From an uncultured Bacilli bacterium (GTDB lineage Bacteria; Bacillota_I; Bacilli_A; RF39; UBA660), in contig CANRGW010000006.1 of the NCBI GenBank assembly GCA_947630205.1, positions 1 to 21,559 on the forward strand: 21,559 nt of DNA, given 5' to 3'. Of this stretch, positions 14,083-21,559 are shown in pieces. The position numbers were made by a program, and so were the translations under genes. Positions within the stretch are counted from its first letter, which is position 1. The number at the start of each line of letters is the position of its first letter. A model generated the notes under the pieces. The model did no database searches. It had not been told where the DNA came from and saw only the letters and a program-made list of their open reading frames with translations.

Positions 14083-15382
14083 TTTTCTCATTCCTTTTGT
14101 AATTCATATATTCTATTATAACATCTTTTCTTAATGAAAGAATAGCAAAAACATTAATAATTGCTAGAATTGCAACTAAAATATCAACAAAAGACCATAA
14201 AAAGGTAGGACTTACAATTGTTCCTAAAACAAGTAAAAGACAAGTTACTATTTTTAAAATTAAAATAGTTTTATCATTCATATTTTTAAATAAAAATTTC
14301 ATATTAACTTCTCCATAATAATAACCTGAAATAATTGTTGAAAAAGAAAAAGCAATAATACAAAAATATAAAATAAGATTACCAAAACCCCCTAAATGAT
14401 AAATAAGAGCATTTTGGGTTATTTCAATACCATTTACATTTTGATATAAAAGAGGATTATAATTAGAAGTTAAAATTATTAAAGCCGTACTTGTACAAAC
14501 TAAAAAAGTTGTAATGTAAACCCCTATTGTTTGTAATAATCCTTGACCAATAGCATTTTTAGAACCAGTTGAACCTGTTGCAATCGCAGCTGTTCCAGTT
14601 CCTGCTTCACTTGAAAATATTCCTCTTTGAATACCAATTAAAATAACTGATAAAGTACCATAACCAAAAGATTTAAAATTAAAAGCACTTTTAAAAATAT
14701 TTAAAAATATATTTGGTAATAAATTAATATTTTTAAGAACAATAAAAAGCGTAACTAATAAATATAAAATACTCATAAAAGGTACAAATATAGAAGAAAA
14801 CTTAGCAATTCCTTTAATACCTTTATGAATAATAATAAAAGATAATCCTCCTACTAATATACCTATTAAAATAGATGGAATATTAAAAAAATTAGTAAAT
14901 GCTTTAGCAATCGAATTAGCCTGAATAGTTAAAAAACCTAATAAGTAAGCAAAAACAATGAAAAAGGCATAAACAAATGCTAGTTTTTTAAAACCTAGTC
15001 CTGAATTTATATAATGAGAAGGACCTCCAACATAATTATTACCAACCTTTTTTTGATATAAAACTGAGAGAACATTTTCAGCAAAAGAATTAGGAGCAAT
15101 TAAAAGACAAGAAATCCATATCCAAAAAATAGTTCCAACTCCTCCTTTAAAAATAGCCAAAGCAATACCAGCCAAAGAACCTACTCCTAAAGATGCTCCT
15201 AAAGCAACGGTTAAAGACTCAAAAGGTGAAATACCTTTATTTTCTTTTTTATTCTTGAAAATATAATTATACATTGCTTTAAAATTAAAATGAACAAAAG
15301 AAAGTTTAAAACTAAAATATATTCCACTTCCTATTAATAAAACTGTAGCAATACTCCATAAAAAATTATTAATTGTTGCCAT
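14060..15382 (-). CDS. AGCS-family sodium:amino acid (alanine/glycine) symporter
   Basis: Sodium-coupled uptake of small neutral amino acids across the cytoplasmic membrane, by family. At 440 aa, with ten or eleven hydrophobic segments, it matches AgcS/AlsT proteins. Family motifs: ALGASLGVGSLAGIALAI (about residues 60-77), GGPSHYINSGLG (about 120-131), and the conserved FSSEAGTGTAAIATG (about 258-272) of the substrate pathway. I start at ATG 15382 (MATINNFLW) because GGAGG lies 4 bases upstream. The frame extends to 15412 but without a ribosome site. It is first gene of a likely AGCS-ung-vanY operon. -10-like TATATA/TATAAT sequences lie at 15396-15405, but the -35 is ambiguous. Supplying alanine or glycine for wall peptides would suit vanY and the FemABX gene, but the substrate is not determinable. 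Confidence 0.92.
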   Translation of the reverse strand: MATINNFLWSIATVLLIGSGIYFSFKLSFVHFNFKAMYNYIFKNKKENKGISPFESLTVALGASLGVGSLAGIALAIFKGGVGTIFWIWISCLLIAPNSFAENVLSVLYQKKVGNNYVGGPSHYINSGLGFKKLAFVYAFFIVFAYLLGFLTIQANSIAKAFTNFFNIPSILIGILVGGLSFIIIHKGIKGIAKFSSIFVPFMSILYLLVTLFIVLKNINLLPNIFLNIFKSAFNFKSFGYGTLSVILIGIQRGIFSSEAGTGTAAIATGSTGSKNAIGQGLLQTIGVYITTFLVCTSTALIILTSNYNPLLYQNVNGIEITQNALIYHLGGFGNLILYFCIIAFSFSTIISGYYYGEVNMKFLFKNMNDKTILILKIVTCLLLVLGTIVSPTFLWSFVDILVAILAIINVFAILSLRKDVIIEYMNYKRNEKNDRKRLG

Positions 15383-15460
15383 GATACCTCCACTTATTAT
15401 ATATAATAACACATTATTCTGTCTTAAAAAGTAAAAATATGTCTATTAATATTCATATAT

Positions 15461-15489
15461 TTATAAAATTCTTTAATTCGTGTTATAAT
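15461..15489 (+). promoter_or_regulatory. Extended -10 promoter of the D-aspartate operon
   Basis: TGTTATAAT (15481-15489) is an extended -10 with a perfect TATAAT. TTATAA (15461-15466) sits at the -35 position with a 17-bp spacer. The predicted start is near 15496, leaving a short leader with GGAGG before ATG 15513. Confidence 0.7.
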
Positions 15490-15512
15490 ATTTTTAGAGT
15501 TGTGGAGGATGT

Positions 15513-16718
15513 ATGGAAAATCAAGAATTTATTCCTATTTTATTAGGAAGTGATAGAAACGTTTACGGAATGGCTGTTGCTTTTCATGAAGAATATAAAA
15601 TAAAATCAATTGCTGTTGGTAAAAAAGACTATTTAGAAACTAAATACAGTAAAATTTTAGAAATATATAGAGATTTAAATATTGAAACAAAAGAAGTTTT
15701 TTTAAAGACTTTAAAAGAATTAGCCAAAAAATATCCTAAGAAAAAATTATTATTAATTGCTTGTAGTGATATCTATATGCGTCTTATTATTGAAAATAAA
15801 AAAGAACTTGAAAAATATTTTTTAATTCCTTATATAGATAAACCTTTAATGGAAAAATTAGTTTTAAAGGAAGAATTTTATAAAACTTGTGCTGAATATA
15901 ATCTTGATTTTCCAAGAACTTTAATCTGTGATTATCAAAATTATAAACAAATAAAACTTGATTTTGAATTTCCGGTTATTTTAAAACCTAGTGATAGTGT
16001 CTCTTATTGGAAAGCAGACTTTGTTGGCAAGAAAAAAATATTTATTGCCTATAATGAAGAAGAATTTAAAGATATTTTAAATCGTATTTATGCATCAAGT
16101 TATAAAAAGAATATCATTATTCAAGAATATATTGAAGGTGATGATACATCTCTTCGTGTTTTAAATGCTTATGTTGATAAAAATCATAAAGTAACTTTTA
16201 TGGCTTTAGGACAAATTTTATTAGAAGAAAAAACTCCTGCTTCTATTGGAGATTATGATGCTATTATTCCAACTTTTGATGAAAAGTTATTTGCCAAAAT
16301 GAAAGATTTCTTAGAAGAAATTAAATTTGTAGGCTATGCCAATTTTGATTTTAAATATGATGCTAAAAATAATAATTATAAATTATTTGAAATTAATATT
16401 AGACAAGGTAGAAGTTCATCATTTACAACTGTAAGTGGAAAAAATATTGTTAAATATTTAGTTGATGATTTTATCTATGATAAGAAAAGAGAAATTGAAT
16501 ATTTAGATAATAAATTTCTTTGGACAATTGTTCCTAAGGGAATTATTATGAAATATACTAAGAATAAAGAATTAAAGGAATTAGCAAAAAAACTATATCA
16601 TGAAAAGAAAGTAAGAAATATTCTTTTATATAAAGAAGATTTCACTTTTAAAAGATATTTTCTTGTTACTTTAAAGACTTATAATTACTATCGTAAGTAT
16701 AAAAAATATTATAAATAG
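15513..16718 (+). CDS. ATP-grasp carboxylate-amine ligase, probable D-aspartate ligase
   Basis: Probably activates the side-chain carboxylate of D-aspartate with ATP and joins it to the lysine side chain of the peptidoglycan precursor, as AslA/Asl-fm does in Lactococcus and Enterococcus faecium. At 401 aa it matches COG3919-type ATP-grasp proteins. An N-terminal Rossmann-like part (PILLGSDRNVYGMAVAFHE, 8-26) precedes the ATP-grasp fold: FPVILKPSDS (about 150-159), IIIQEYIEGDDTSLRV (about 205-220), YANFDFKYD and the metal-binding FEINIRQGRSS (about 290-300). The assignment to D-Asp rests mainly on context: a racemase of the aspartate type is two genes downstream, as in racD-aslA operons. Alternative: another ATP-grasp amide ligase acting on a small carboxylate. 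GGAGG lies 7 bases upstream of ATG. The next gene starts 9 bases after its stop. Confidence 0.8.
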   Translation: MENQEFIPILLGSDRNVYGMAVAFHEEYKIKSIAVGKKDYLETKYSKILEIYRDLNIETKEVFLKTLKELAKKYPKKKLLLIACSDIYMRLIIENKKELEKYFLIPYIDKPLMEKLVLKEEFYKTCAEYNLDFPRTLICDYQNYKQIKLDFEFPVILKPSDSVSYWKADFVGKKKIFIAYNEEEFKDILNRIYASSYKKNIIIQEYIEGDDTSLRVLNAYVDKNHKVTFMALGQILLEEKTPASIGDYDAIIPTFDEKLFAKMKDFLEEIKFVGYANFDFKYDAKNNNYKLFEINIRQGRSSSFTTVSGKNIVKYLVDDFIYDKKREIEYLDNKFLWTIVPKGIIMKYTKNKELKELAKKLYHEKKVRNILLYKEDFTFKRYFLVTLKTYNYYRKYKKYYK

Positions 16719-16727
16719 GAGGTTCTT

Positions 16728-17063
16728 ATGAAAACACTTGCTATATTAGGTAATAATTATCAAGAAACAACAGCCTTTATTGATAAAATTTTAAAAAATA
16801 CTAAAGCCAAAACTGATCAAGAACATATAAAAATGAATATTATAATTGATAATAAATTATTAGAAAAAAATGTTGAAGAAATTATAAAAATTATTGAAGA
16901 TTTAGAAAATATTAACTCAGATAATTTAGTTTTAACTTTTAATGATACAAAAATTTCTAAAATAATTGCAAATAATATTCATATTCCTCTTTTAAATACT
17001 TCTTTTTCTTTTGATGACTCTAATCTAATGGAAAAAATATTGGCTTGTAAGGTGAACTTATGA
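16728..17063 (+). CDS. Half-length aspartate-racemase-like protein lacking the catalytic cysteine
   Basis: This 111-aa protein aligns by eye with the first half of the aspartate racemase encoded immediately downstream. MKTLAILGN matches MKKIGIIGG, and KAKTDQEHIKMNIIIDN matches the KxDQxHIxMII segment typical of aspartate racemases. LVLTFNDTKISKIIANNIHIPLLNT matches IVMPCNTASYFFEEIVNNTKIPFIN. The cysteine of PCNT is replaced by Phe71, and the second half with the other catalytic cysteine (GCTE) is absent, so it should have no racemase activity. It is not an obvious wreck: it has a strong AGGAGG ribosome site, no internal stops, and its stop overlaps the racD start (ATGA). Possibilities are a regulatory or heterodimer partner of the racemase, or a duplicated copy in decay. 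Relationship seen; function inferred. Confidence 0.75.
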   Translation: MKTLAILGNNYQETTAFIDKILKNTKAKTDQEHIKMNIIIDNKLLEKNVEEIIKIIEDLENINSDNLVLTFNDTKISKIIANNIHIPLLNTSFSFDDSNLMEKILACKVNL

Positions 17064-17743
17064 AAAAAATAGGTATTATTGGAGGACTTGGACCACTTGC
17101 AACAGTTAAATTTATGGAATTATTAAATGAAGATTTAAAAAATATTCAAGATAATGTTCAAATGATTGTGATAAATGATCCAACTACTCCTGATAGAACG
17201 AATTATATTTTAGATAATAAAAATCCTAATCCTTTACCTAATATTTTAAATACGGTTAAAAAATTAGAAAAATGTAATGCTTCAATTATTGTCATGCCAT
17301 GTAATACGGCTTCTTATTTCTTTGAAGAAATTGTTAATAATACTAAAATACCTTTTATTAATATTGTTTTAGAAACTGTTAAATATCTATATGCCAAAAA
17401 AATAAAAAAAGTTGGAGTATTAGCAACAGAAGGAACTATTAAAAGTGGAATTTATAAAGATTTACTACAAGAGTATAATATGGAATATTTAATTCCTAAT
17501 TCTTTTGACCAAAAAATTATTACTAAGATTATTTATGAAGGAGTTAAAGGTGGTAATCCTATTGATTTAAAAGAATTTTATCAAGTTGTTGCTAATTTAA
17601 AAAAACAAGGGGCTGAATATATTATATTAGGTTGTACAGAACTATCGGCTTTAAGACAAATAGAAAACTTGAATGAAGAATATTTAATTGATGCTATGAA
17701 AATACTTGCTGATAATACTATTAAATATTTAAATATAAAATAA
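17060..17743 (+). CDS. racD: Aspartate/glutamate racemase family protein, probable aspartate racemase
   Basis: Cofactor-independent two-cysteine racemase, most likely producing D-aspartate from L-aspartate for the ligase encoded upstream. At 227 aa it has usual length. The N-terminal GIIGGLGPLATVKF and PTTPDRT mark the aspartate (RacD/YgeA) branch rather than glutamate racemase MurI. Both catalytic cysteines are present: Cys81 in MPCNTAS and Cys192 in LGCTELSAL. It is the third gene of the operon. Its ATG overlaps the stop of the half-racemase gene (ATGA), with AAGGTG as ribosome site, so translation is coupled. The aspartate specificity is inferred from subfamily motifs and gene context; a different amino acid such as glutamate cannot be ruled out. 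Confidence 0.88.
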   Translation: MKKIGIIGGLGPLATVKFMELLNEDLKNIQDNVQMIVINDPTTPDRTNYILDNKNPNPLPNILNTVKKLEKCNASIIVMPCNTASYFFEEIVNNTKIPFINIVLETVKYLYAKKIKKVGVLATEGTIKSGIYKDLLQEYNMEYLIPNSFDQKIITKIIYEGVKGGNPIDLKEFYQVVANLKKQGAEYIILGCTELSALRQIENLNEEYLIDAMKILADNTIKYLNIK

Positions 17744-17764
17744 AAAAATTAGGATAACCTAATT
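17742..17764 (-). terminator. Terminator of the dnaB-M23-walJ-rlmH operon
   Basis: A 7-bp stem AATTAGG/CCTAATT with a TTAT loop, followed on the minus strand by a run of seven T. It overlaps the last bases of rlmH and lies in the 19-base gap to the convergent racD. It may be weakly bidirectional. Confidence 0.6.
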
Positions 17765-18215
17765 ATTTATGATACTCTTCATGATTAATAATTTTAAAAC
17801 TACGATAAATTTGTTCTAATAAAATAACTCTAAATAGTTGATGAGGAAAAGTTAATTTAGAAAAAGAAATTTTCTCGGATACTATTTTTTTTATATCTTC
17901 ATGAACTCCATAAGAACCACCTATTAAAAAAGTAATATTAGAGTTTATATCACGTATTTTTTCTAAGTGATTAGCAAATTCTCTACTAGTATATTCATTG
18001 CCATTTATATCTAATAAGATTAAATATTCATTTGATTTTAAACATTTTAAGATACTATCACGTTCTGTTTCTAAAGTTTTTTTAATATCATAACTATAAT
18101 CTGGTAATTCAATTATTTCTATTTTAGTATATTTTGATAATCTTTTTAAATATTCTTTGATAGCATCTTTTAAATATTCTTCTTTAATCTTACCAACACA
18201 TATTATTTTTATCAT
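17763..18215 (-). CDS. rlmH: 23S rRNA pseudouridine-1915 N3-methyltransferase RlmH
   Basis: SPOUT-class, S-adenosylmethionine-dependent enzyme that methylates pseudouridine 1915 in helix 69 of 23S rRNA. The 150-aa protein (about 159 in relatives) has the N-terminal IKIICVGKIKEEYLKDAI, the cofactor-binding LILLDINGNEYTSREFA and ITFLIGGSYGVHEDI, SFSKLTFPHQLFRVILLEQ, and the family-typical C-terminus ending in YHK. The start ATG overlaps the walJ stop (ATGA), with GGGAG upstream. It is last gene of the dnaB operon, as in many Firmicutes where walJ and rlmH are linked. Confidence 0.96.
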   Translation of the reverse strand: MIKIICVGKIKEEYLKDAIKEYLKRLSKYTKIEIIELPDYSYDIKKTLETERDSILKCLKSNEYLILLDINGNEYTSREFANHLEKIRDINSNITFLIGGSYGVHEDIKKIVSEKISFSKLTFPHQLFRVILLEQIYRSFKIINHEEYHK

Positions 18216-18961
18216 ATAAATACTCCCATGTCTTCTTCTTGTCTGGCTGCTTTTACTTCAACTTGATTATCAATAAGTTTGGAAACTGTTTTAACGGCTA
18301 ATTCTTCTAAATTATTTGTCTCGCTTAAATGGGCTAGAATAATTTCTTTGGTTTCAGAACCAATCAATTCTTTTAAATAATTCCCAGTCATTTCATTAGA
18401 TAAATGCCCTGTATCACTTAATATTCTTTGTTTTAAAATATAAGGATAAGGTCCATTCATTAACATTTCAGGATCATGATTACTTTCTAAAATATAAATA
18501 TTTTTATTTTTCATATATTTTAAATTCTTTTTACTTATATAACCCGTATCCGTCATATAAACAAGGGAATTAGTATCTTCAAAAACAAAACCAACGGATC
18601 CTAAAGCATCATGTGAAGTATGTAAAAATTTAATATGTAAATCATCTATTTCTAAATCATCAGTTAAAACGGGAACAATATAATCCATATCCACTAATTT
18701 ATTAACTTCTTTTACCATTTTGGAAGGAACATAAACAAACTTATGCTCTTTTTTAGTTAAAGAAGCAAGGCCAGCAATATGGTCTTTATGATTATGAGTT
18801 AATAAAATAAAATCAATATCAGCAGGGATTATATTATATTTTTCTAAAATCATTTTTGTTTTGGAATAAGAAAATCCAACATCAATTAAAATCTTTTTAC
18901 TATTAGTTATTAAAAGTGTTGAATTTCCTTTTGAACCACTTCCAAGAATAATTGCTTGCAT
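18212..18961 (-). CDS. walJ: WalJ/YycJ metallo-beta-lactamase-fold hydrolase
   Basis: Metal-dependent MBL-fold protein of the YycJ/VicX group, linked by family knowledge to cell-wall stress control and to nuclease-like activity. At 249 aa it has usual length. It starts with AIILGSGSKGNSTLL, the group hallmark. The metal motif LTHNHKDH gives His56, His58, Asp60 and His61. Further ligands are likely in LHTSHDALGSVGF, YMTDTGYIS and the C-terminal LAHLSETNN. Its start shares a base with the upstream M23 stop (TAATG) and I see no SD, so translation is by coupling. In Bacilli walJ normally belongs to walRKHIJ; here the kinase and regulator genes are missing from the expected place upstream. Confidence 0.93.
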   Translation of the reverse strand: MQAIILGSGSKGNSTLLITNSKKILIDVGFSYSKTKMILEKYNIIPADIDFILLTHNHKDHIAGLASLTKKEHKFVYVPSKMVKEVNKLVDMDYIVPVLTDDLEIDDLHIKFLHTSHDALGSVGFVFEDTNSLVYMTDTGYISKKNLKYMKNKNIYILESNHDPEMLMNGPYPYILKQRILSDTGHLSNEMTGNYLKELIGSETKEIILAHLSETNNLEELAVKTVSKLIDNQVEVKAARQEEDMGVFI

Positions 18962-20517
18962 TAATAGAATAGTAGTGGATTATAACTTTGTCCTCCACCA
19001 TAAGGTTTTCCATCCCATATTTCAAAGTGTAAATGTGTACCTTGAGAAGCACCTGAATTACCCACATCTCCTATTGTTTGACCCATTTTAACTTTATCAC
19101 CAACTTTTACATAACGTGATAGACTTGCCATGTGTAAGTATCTTGTATAATAACCTTTTTCATGACTTATTTCAACATAATTTCCTAAACTACTACTATA
19201 TCTAACTTCTGTTACAACACCATCTTTAGCAGCATAGATAGGAGAACCATAACCACCGGATGGATAAAGGTCAACGCCATTATGCATACGTCCCCAACGC
19301 CATCCCCAATCACTTGTTTTAACATAAGGGATATTACATGGCCATCCCCAATTACCAGCAGAAGTTATAGTTGCTTGCTTTCCACCCTTAATAATAACTT
19401 CATTGACAACCGGTTTTATTTCTTCCGTTCCCGAGATAACGGCTTCAACTACTTGACCATTAATACTATGAACGTGTTGCGTAACTCTTGTTATGCCATT
19501 AATACCTTGAGTTTCAATTTTTTGATAACCAACCATTTGCGTATTATCATATATATATTCCGTTTTATAATTAAGTGTTTGATCTTCAACTTTAGTTGTA
19601 ACTTCAACGGTAGAAATAACAGGATCTAAAATACCAACAGTTAACTTTTGTCCAGCATACAATAAGGCATTTTCAGAACCTAAAACAGGATTAGCAATTA
19701 AAATTTCATTTACATTCATTTTATTAGCAGCAGCAACACTTGCTAAAGTATCACCCTCTTTAACCGTATAACTAGACATATTATCTAAATTACCAAATAA
19801 TAAATACGTTGTTAATTCATCTTCTGATGTATATATCTTTTCATTAACCGGTAAATAGGCTTCGGTAAAGAAAATTCTTGCATCAGAATATAAACTTTCA
19901 ATAAATTCTCCAGTATCTATAATAGGACTTTGAGTTTCATTATCATAATTATTATATTCATCCTCCGTAACAAAAGATAAAATAAGTTTTTTTAAAGCCG
20001 TTTTAAATATTTCTGTATCAAGAATATTTATATTAACTATTTTAGCATCTTCTTGTTGTTCACCATCTTCATCAACTAAAGAGTCATCGACATATTGAAT
20101 AGAATTTGATTTATCAATTTTAACAGTATATCCCTTAATAGTAAAAGGAGACTCTTTAGCAATTATTTCATAAATATCTGATACTTTTTGTAAATTTTCT
20201 TCATATGTTATATCTTTAACAACATTAATATCACTTGGAACATAAACGTTTGAAACATGATATTCTTCTTTAATTTCTTGTTGCATTTCATTTATATAAT
20301 CATATAGTTCAGTATCAGATTTTATTAAACCAATTGCATGTCCTTTTAAATATACTCTATAGGCTTCAATTGGTGTTTGTGTCTTAGAAAAAACATCATT
20401 AGCCCTAAAAAATGTAATAGCAAGCGATAAAACTAAAGCAATAACTATACCGACAATTGGTAATTTTTTCGTTTCTTTATTAGTTACACTAGTTGAATTA
20501 TCAATCTGATTATTCAT
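18961..20517 (-). CDS. Membrane-anchored LysM-G5-M23 peptidoglycan endopeptidase
   Basis: Predicted extracellular zinc endopeptidase that cuts peptidoglycan cross-links. Layout: short cytosolic tail, one membrane segment at about 20-37 (IVGIVIALVLSLAITFF), an acidic stalk domain of unrecognised type (about 45-240), LysM (about 247-292, YTVKEGDTLASVAAANKMN and GQKLTV), a G5 domain (about 297-375), and an M23 peptidase domain (about 395-515). Zinc ligands are visible in HNGVDLYP (His and Asp, about 413-417) and THLHFEIW (about 493-500), so it should be active rather than a degenerate regulator. At 518 aa it resembles other Firmicutes M23 proteins with LysM/G5. Its start lies 8 bases inside the 3' end of dnaB and its stop overlaps walJ, so all are on one message. 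Confidence 0.93.
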   Translation of the reverse strand: MNNQIDNSTSVTNKETKKLPIVGIVIALVLSLAITFFRANDVFSKTQTPIEAYRVYLKGHAIGLIKSDTELYDYINEMQQEIKEEYHVSNVYVPSDINVVKDITYEENLQKVSDIYEIIAKESPFTIKGYTVKIDKSNSIQYVDDSLVDEDGEQQEDAKIVNINILDTEIFKTALKKLILSFVTEDEYNNYDNETQSPIIDTGEFIESLYSDARIFFTEAYLPVNEKIYTSEDELTTYLLFGNLDNMSSYTVKEGDTLASVAAANKMNVNEILIANPVLGSENALLYAGQKLTVGILDPVISTVEVTTKVEDQTLNYKTEYIYDNTQMVGYQKIETQGINGITRVTQHVHSINGQVVEAVISGTEEIKPVVNEVIIKGGKQATITSAGNWGWPCNIPYVKTSDWGWRWGRMHNGVDLYPSGGYGSPIYAAKDGVVTEVRYSSSLGNYVEISHEKGYYTRYLHMASLSRYVKVGDKVKMGQTIGDVGNSGASQGTHLHFEIWDGKPYGGGQSYNPLLFY

Positions 20518-21559
20518 TCACACTACTCCCTTCATTTGTAAAATTTAAAAATGTACTAGTATTTCTTTTGAATACTAAGTTAATAGTTCCGGTTGCTCCG
20601 TTTCGATGTTTACCAATAATTAATTCACTTAAACTAGTATCATCAGATGTTCTTGCTTCTTTATGATAATAATCATCGCGATATAAGAAAGCAACAATAT
20701 CAGCATCTTGTTCGATTGAACCAGACTCACGTAAATCACTCATAATTGGTCTTTTGTCTTCACGTGCTTCAACAGAACGTGATAACTGAGATAAAGCAAT
20801 AACTGGTATTTCCAATTCCATAGCAAGCATTTTCAAGGCTCTTGAAATATCAGAAACTTCTTGTTGTCTATTAGCACCATAATTTTTACCACCAGAAATT
20901 AACTGTAAATAATCAATAATAACTAAATCTAGTCCATCTTCACTTGATTTTAAACGACGACATTTAGCACGTATTTCACCTATTGTAATACCTGGAGTAT
21001 CATCCATAAAAATCTTTGTATCTTCAAGTTGACTTAAAGCCTCATTAAATTTAACATAATCATTATTATTTAATTTACCACTCATAAACTTATAACCCTC
21101 TATTTGTCCAAGAGAGGATAACATTCTATTAGCAAGTTGTTCAACTCCCATTTCCAAATTGAAAATGGCAACCGATTTGTGAGCACTAACAGCAACATTA
21201 GTCGCTAAATTTAAAGCAAGGGCCGTTTTACCAATAGCCGGACGCGCAGCAATTATAATTAATTGATTTTCATGAAGACCCGAAGTCATTTTATCAAAAT
21301 CTGTCCATCCTGTAGGAATACCTGTAATATCACCCTTAGTCTCAGCCAAAGTTTGAAGATTTTTTTGAACTCGATAAACAACATCTTTAATATTTTGAAA
21401 CTCAGTTGCTCTTTTATCTTTTACAATACTTAAAATTTTTCTTTCAGCCTCATCTAAAGTATCAGAAACTTCTTGTTCTGTATTATAACCTAATTGACCA
21501 ACTTCATTTGATGCTTCAATCAATCTTCTTCTTAAACTATCATCACTTACAATTTTTAA
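20510..21559 (-). CDS. dnaB: Replicative DNA helicase DnaB, 5' end cut by window edge
   Basis: Hexameric 5'-3' helicase at the replication fork (called DnaC in Bacillus). The frame is open to the window edge: codons before 21523 read LKIVSDDSLRRRL, as in other DnaB proteins. The TTG at 21523 is therefore not the start, and about 100 N-terminal residues lie outside. The 349 visible residues include the end of the N-terminal linker and the RecA-like domain: TGIPTGWTDFDKMTSGL, Walker A ARPAIGKTALALN, FNLEM, Walker B LVIIDYLQLISG, SQLSRSVEAREDKRP, DLRESGSIEQDAD and the C-terminal GKHRNGATGTINLVF. The gene overlaps the downstream M23 peptidase gene by 8 bases, which is unusual company for a replication gene. 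Confidence 0.96.
   Translation of the reverse strand, partial: LKIVSDDSLRRRLIEASNEVGQLGYNTEQEVSDTLDEAERKILSIVKDKRATEFQNIKDVVYRVQKNLQTLAETKGDITGIPTGWTDFDKMTSGLHENQLIIIAARPAIGKTALALNLATNVAVSAHKSVAIFNLEMGVEQLANRMLSSLGQIEGYKFMSGKLNNNDYVKFNEALSQLEDTKIFMDDTPGITIGEIRAKCRRLKSSEDGLDLVIIDYLQLISGGKNYGANRQQEVSDISRALKMLAMELEIPVIALSQLSRSVEAREDKRPIMSDLRESGSIEQDADIVAFLYRDDYYHKEARTSDDTSLSELIIGKHRNGATGTINLVFKRNTSTFLNFTNEGSSVNE

Overview
The window is AT-rich (about a quarter G+C by eye), densely packed chromosomal DNA of a low-GC Gram-positive bacterium (Bacillota). The evidence is a Firmicutes-type L13 autoregulatory leader, Spo0A, a ClpC with a UVR-like linker, a FemABX enzyme, a D-aspartate cell-wall operon and a dnaB/walJ/rlmH locus. 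TGA is used as a stop, including in three ATGA stop/start overlaps, so the code is not the Mollicutes UGA=Trp code. The genome may belong to an uncultured Bacilli/Erysipelotrichia-like or RF39-like lineage; that placement is inference. Most genes are recognisable housekeeping or cell-envelope genes. I see no integrase, transposase, phage gene, tRNA, rRNA or CRISPR.

Layout. 1-660: 5' part of rplM (minus) with its leader and promoter, then AT-rich spacer. 661-2713: an orphan 155-aa protein with its own promoter and terminator, and a compact UvrD-like helicase (both minus). 2777-5610: pgk-tpiA and spo0A (plus), with a perfect 0A box upstream of spo0A. 5611-6110: no intact gene, but a decayed remnant of an AAA/DUF4143-type ATPase and a 40-bp tandem array carrying an 18-bp dyad. 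6111-7465: a FemABX-type aminoacyltransferase (minus). 7515-9358: an unusual two-gene unit (plus) made of an acidic-tailed single-AAA Clp-like ATPase and a four-helix membrane protein. It converges on an unknown helical protein and clpC (9342-12501, minus). 12526-15382: AGCS-type symporter, ung and vanY-type carboxypeptidase (minus). 15461-17743: D-aspartate-ligase-like ATP-grasp enzyme, a half-length racemase-like pseudoenzyme and an aspartate racemase (plus). 17742-21559: dnaB, an M23 peptidase, walJ and rlmH as an overlapping operon (minus).

Cell-wall work is the main theme: FemX-like transferase, D-Asp ligase plus racemase, VanY carboxypeptidase, M23/LysM/G5 endopeptidase and WalJ. The least explained items are the half-racemase inside the D-Asp operon, the single-AAA/membrane-protein pair beside clpC, and the 40-bp dyad array downstream of spo0A.
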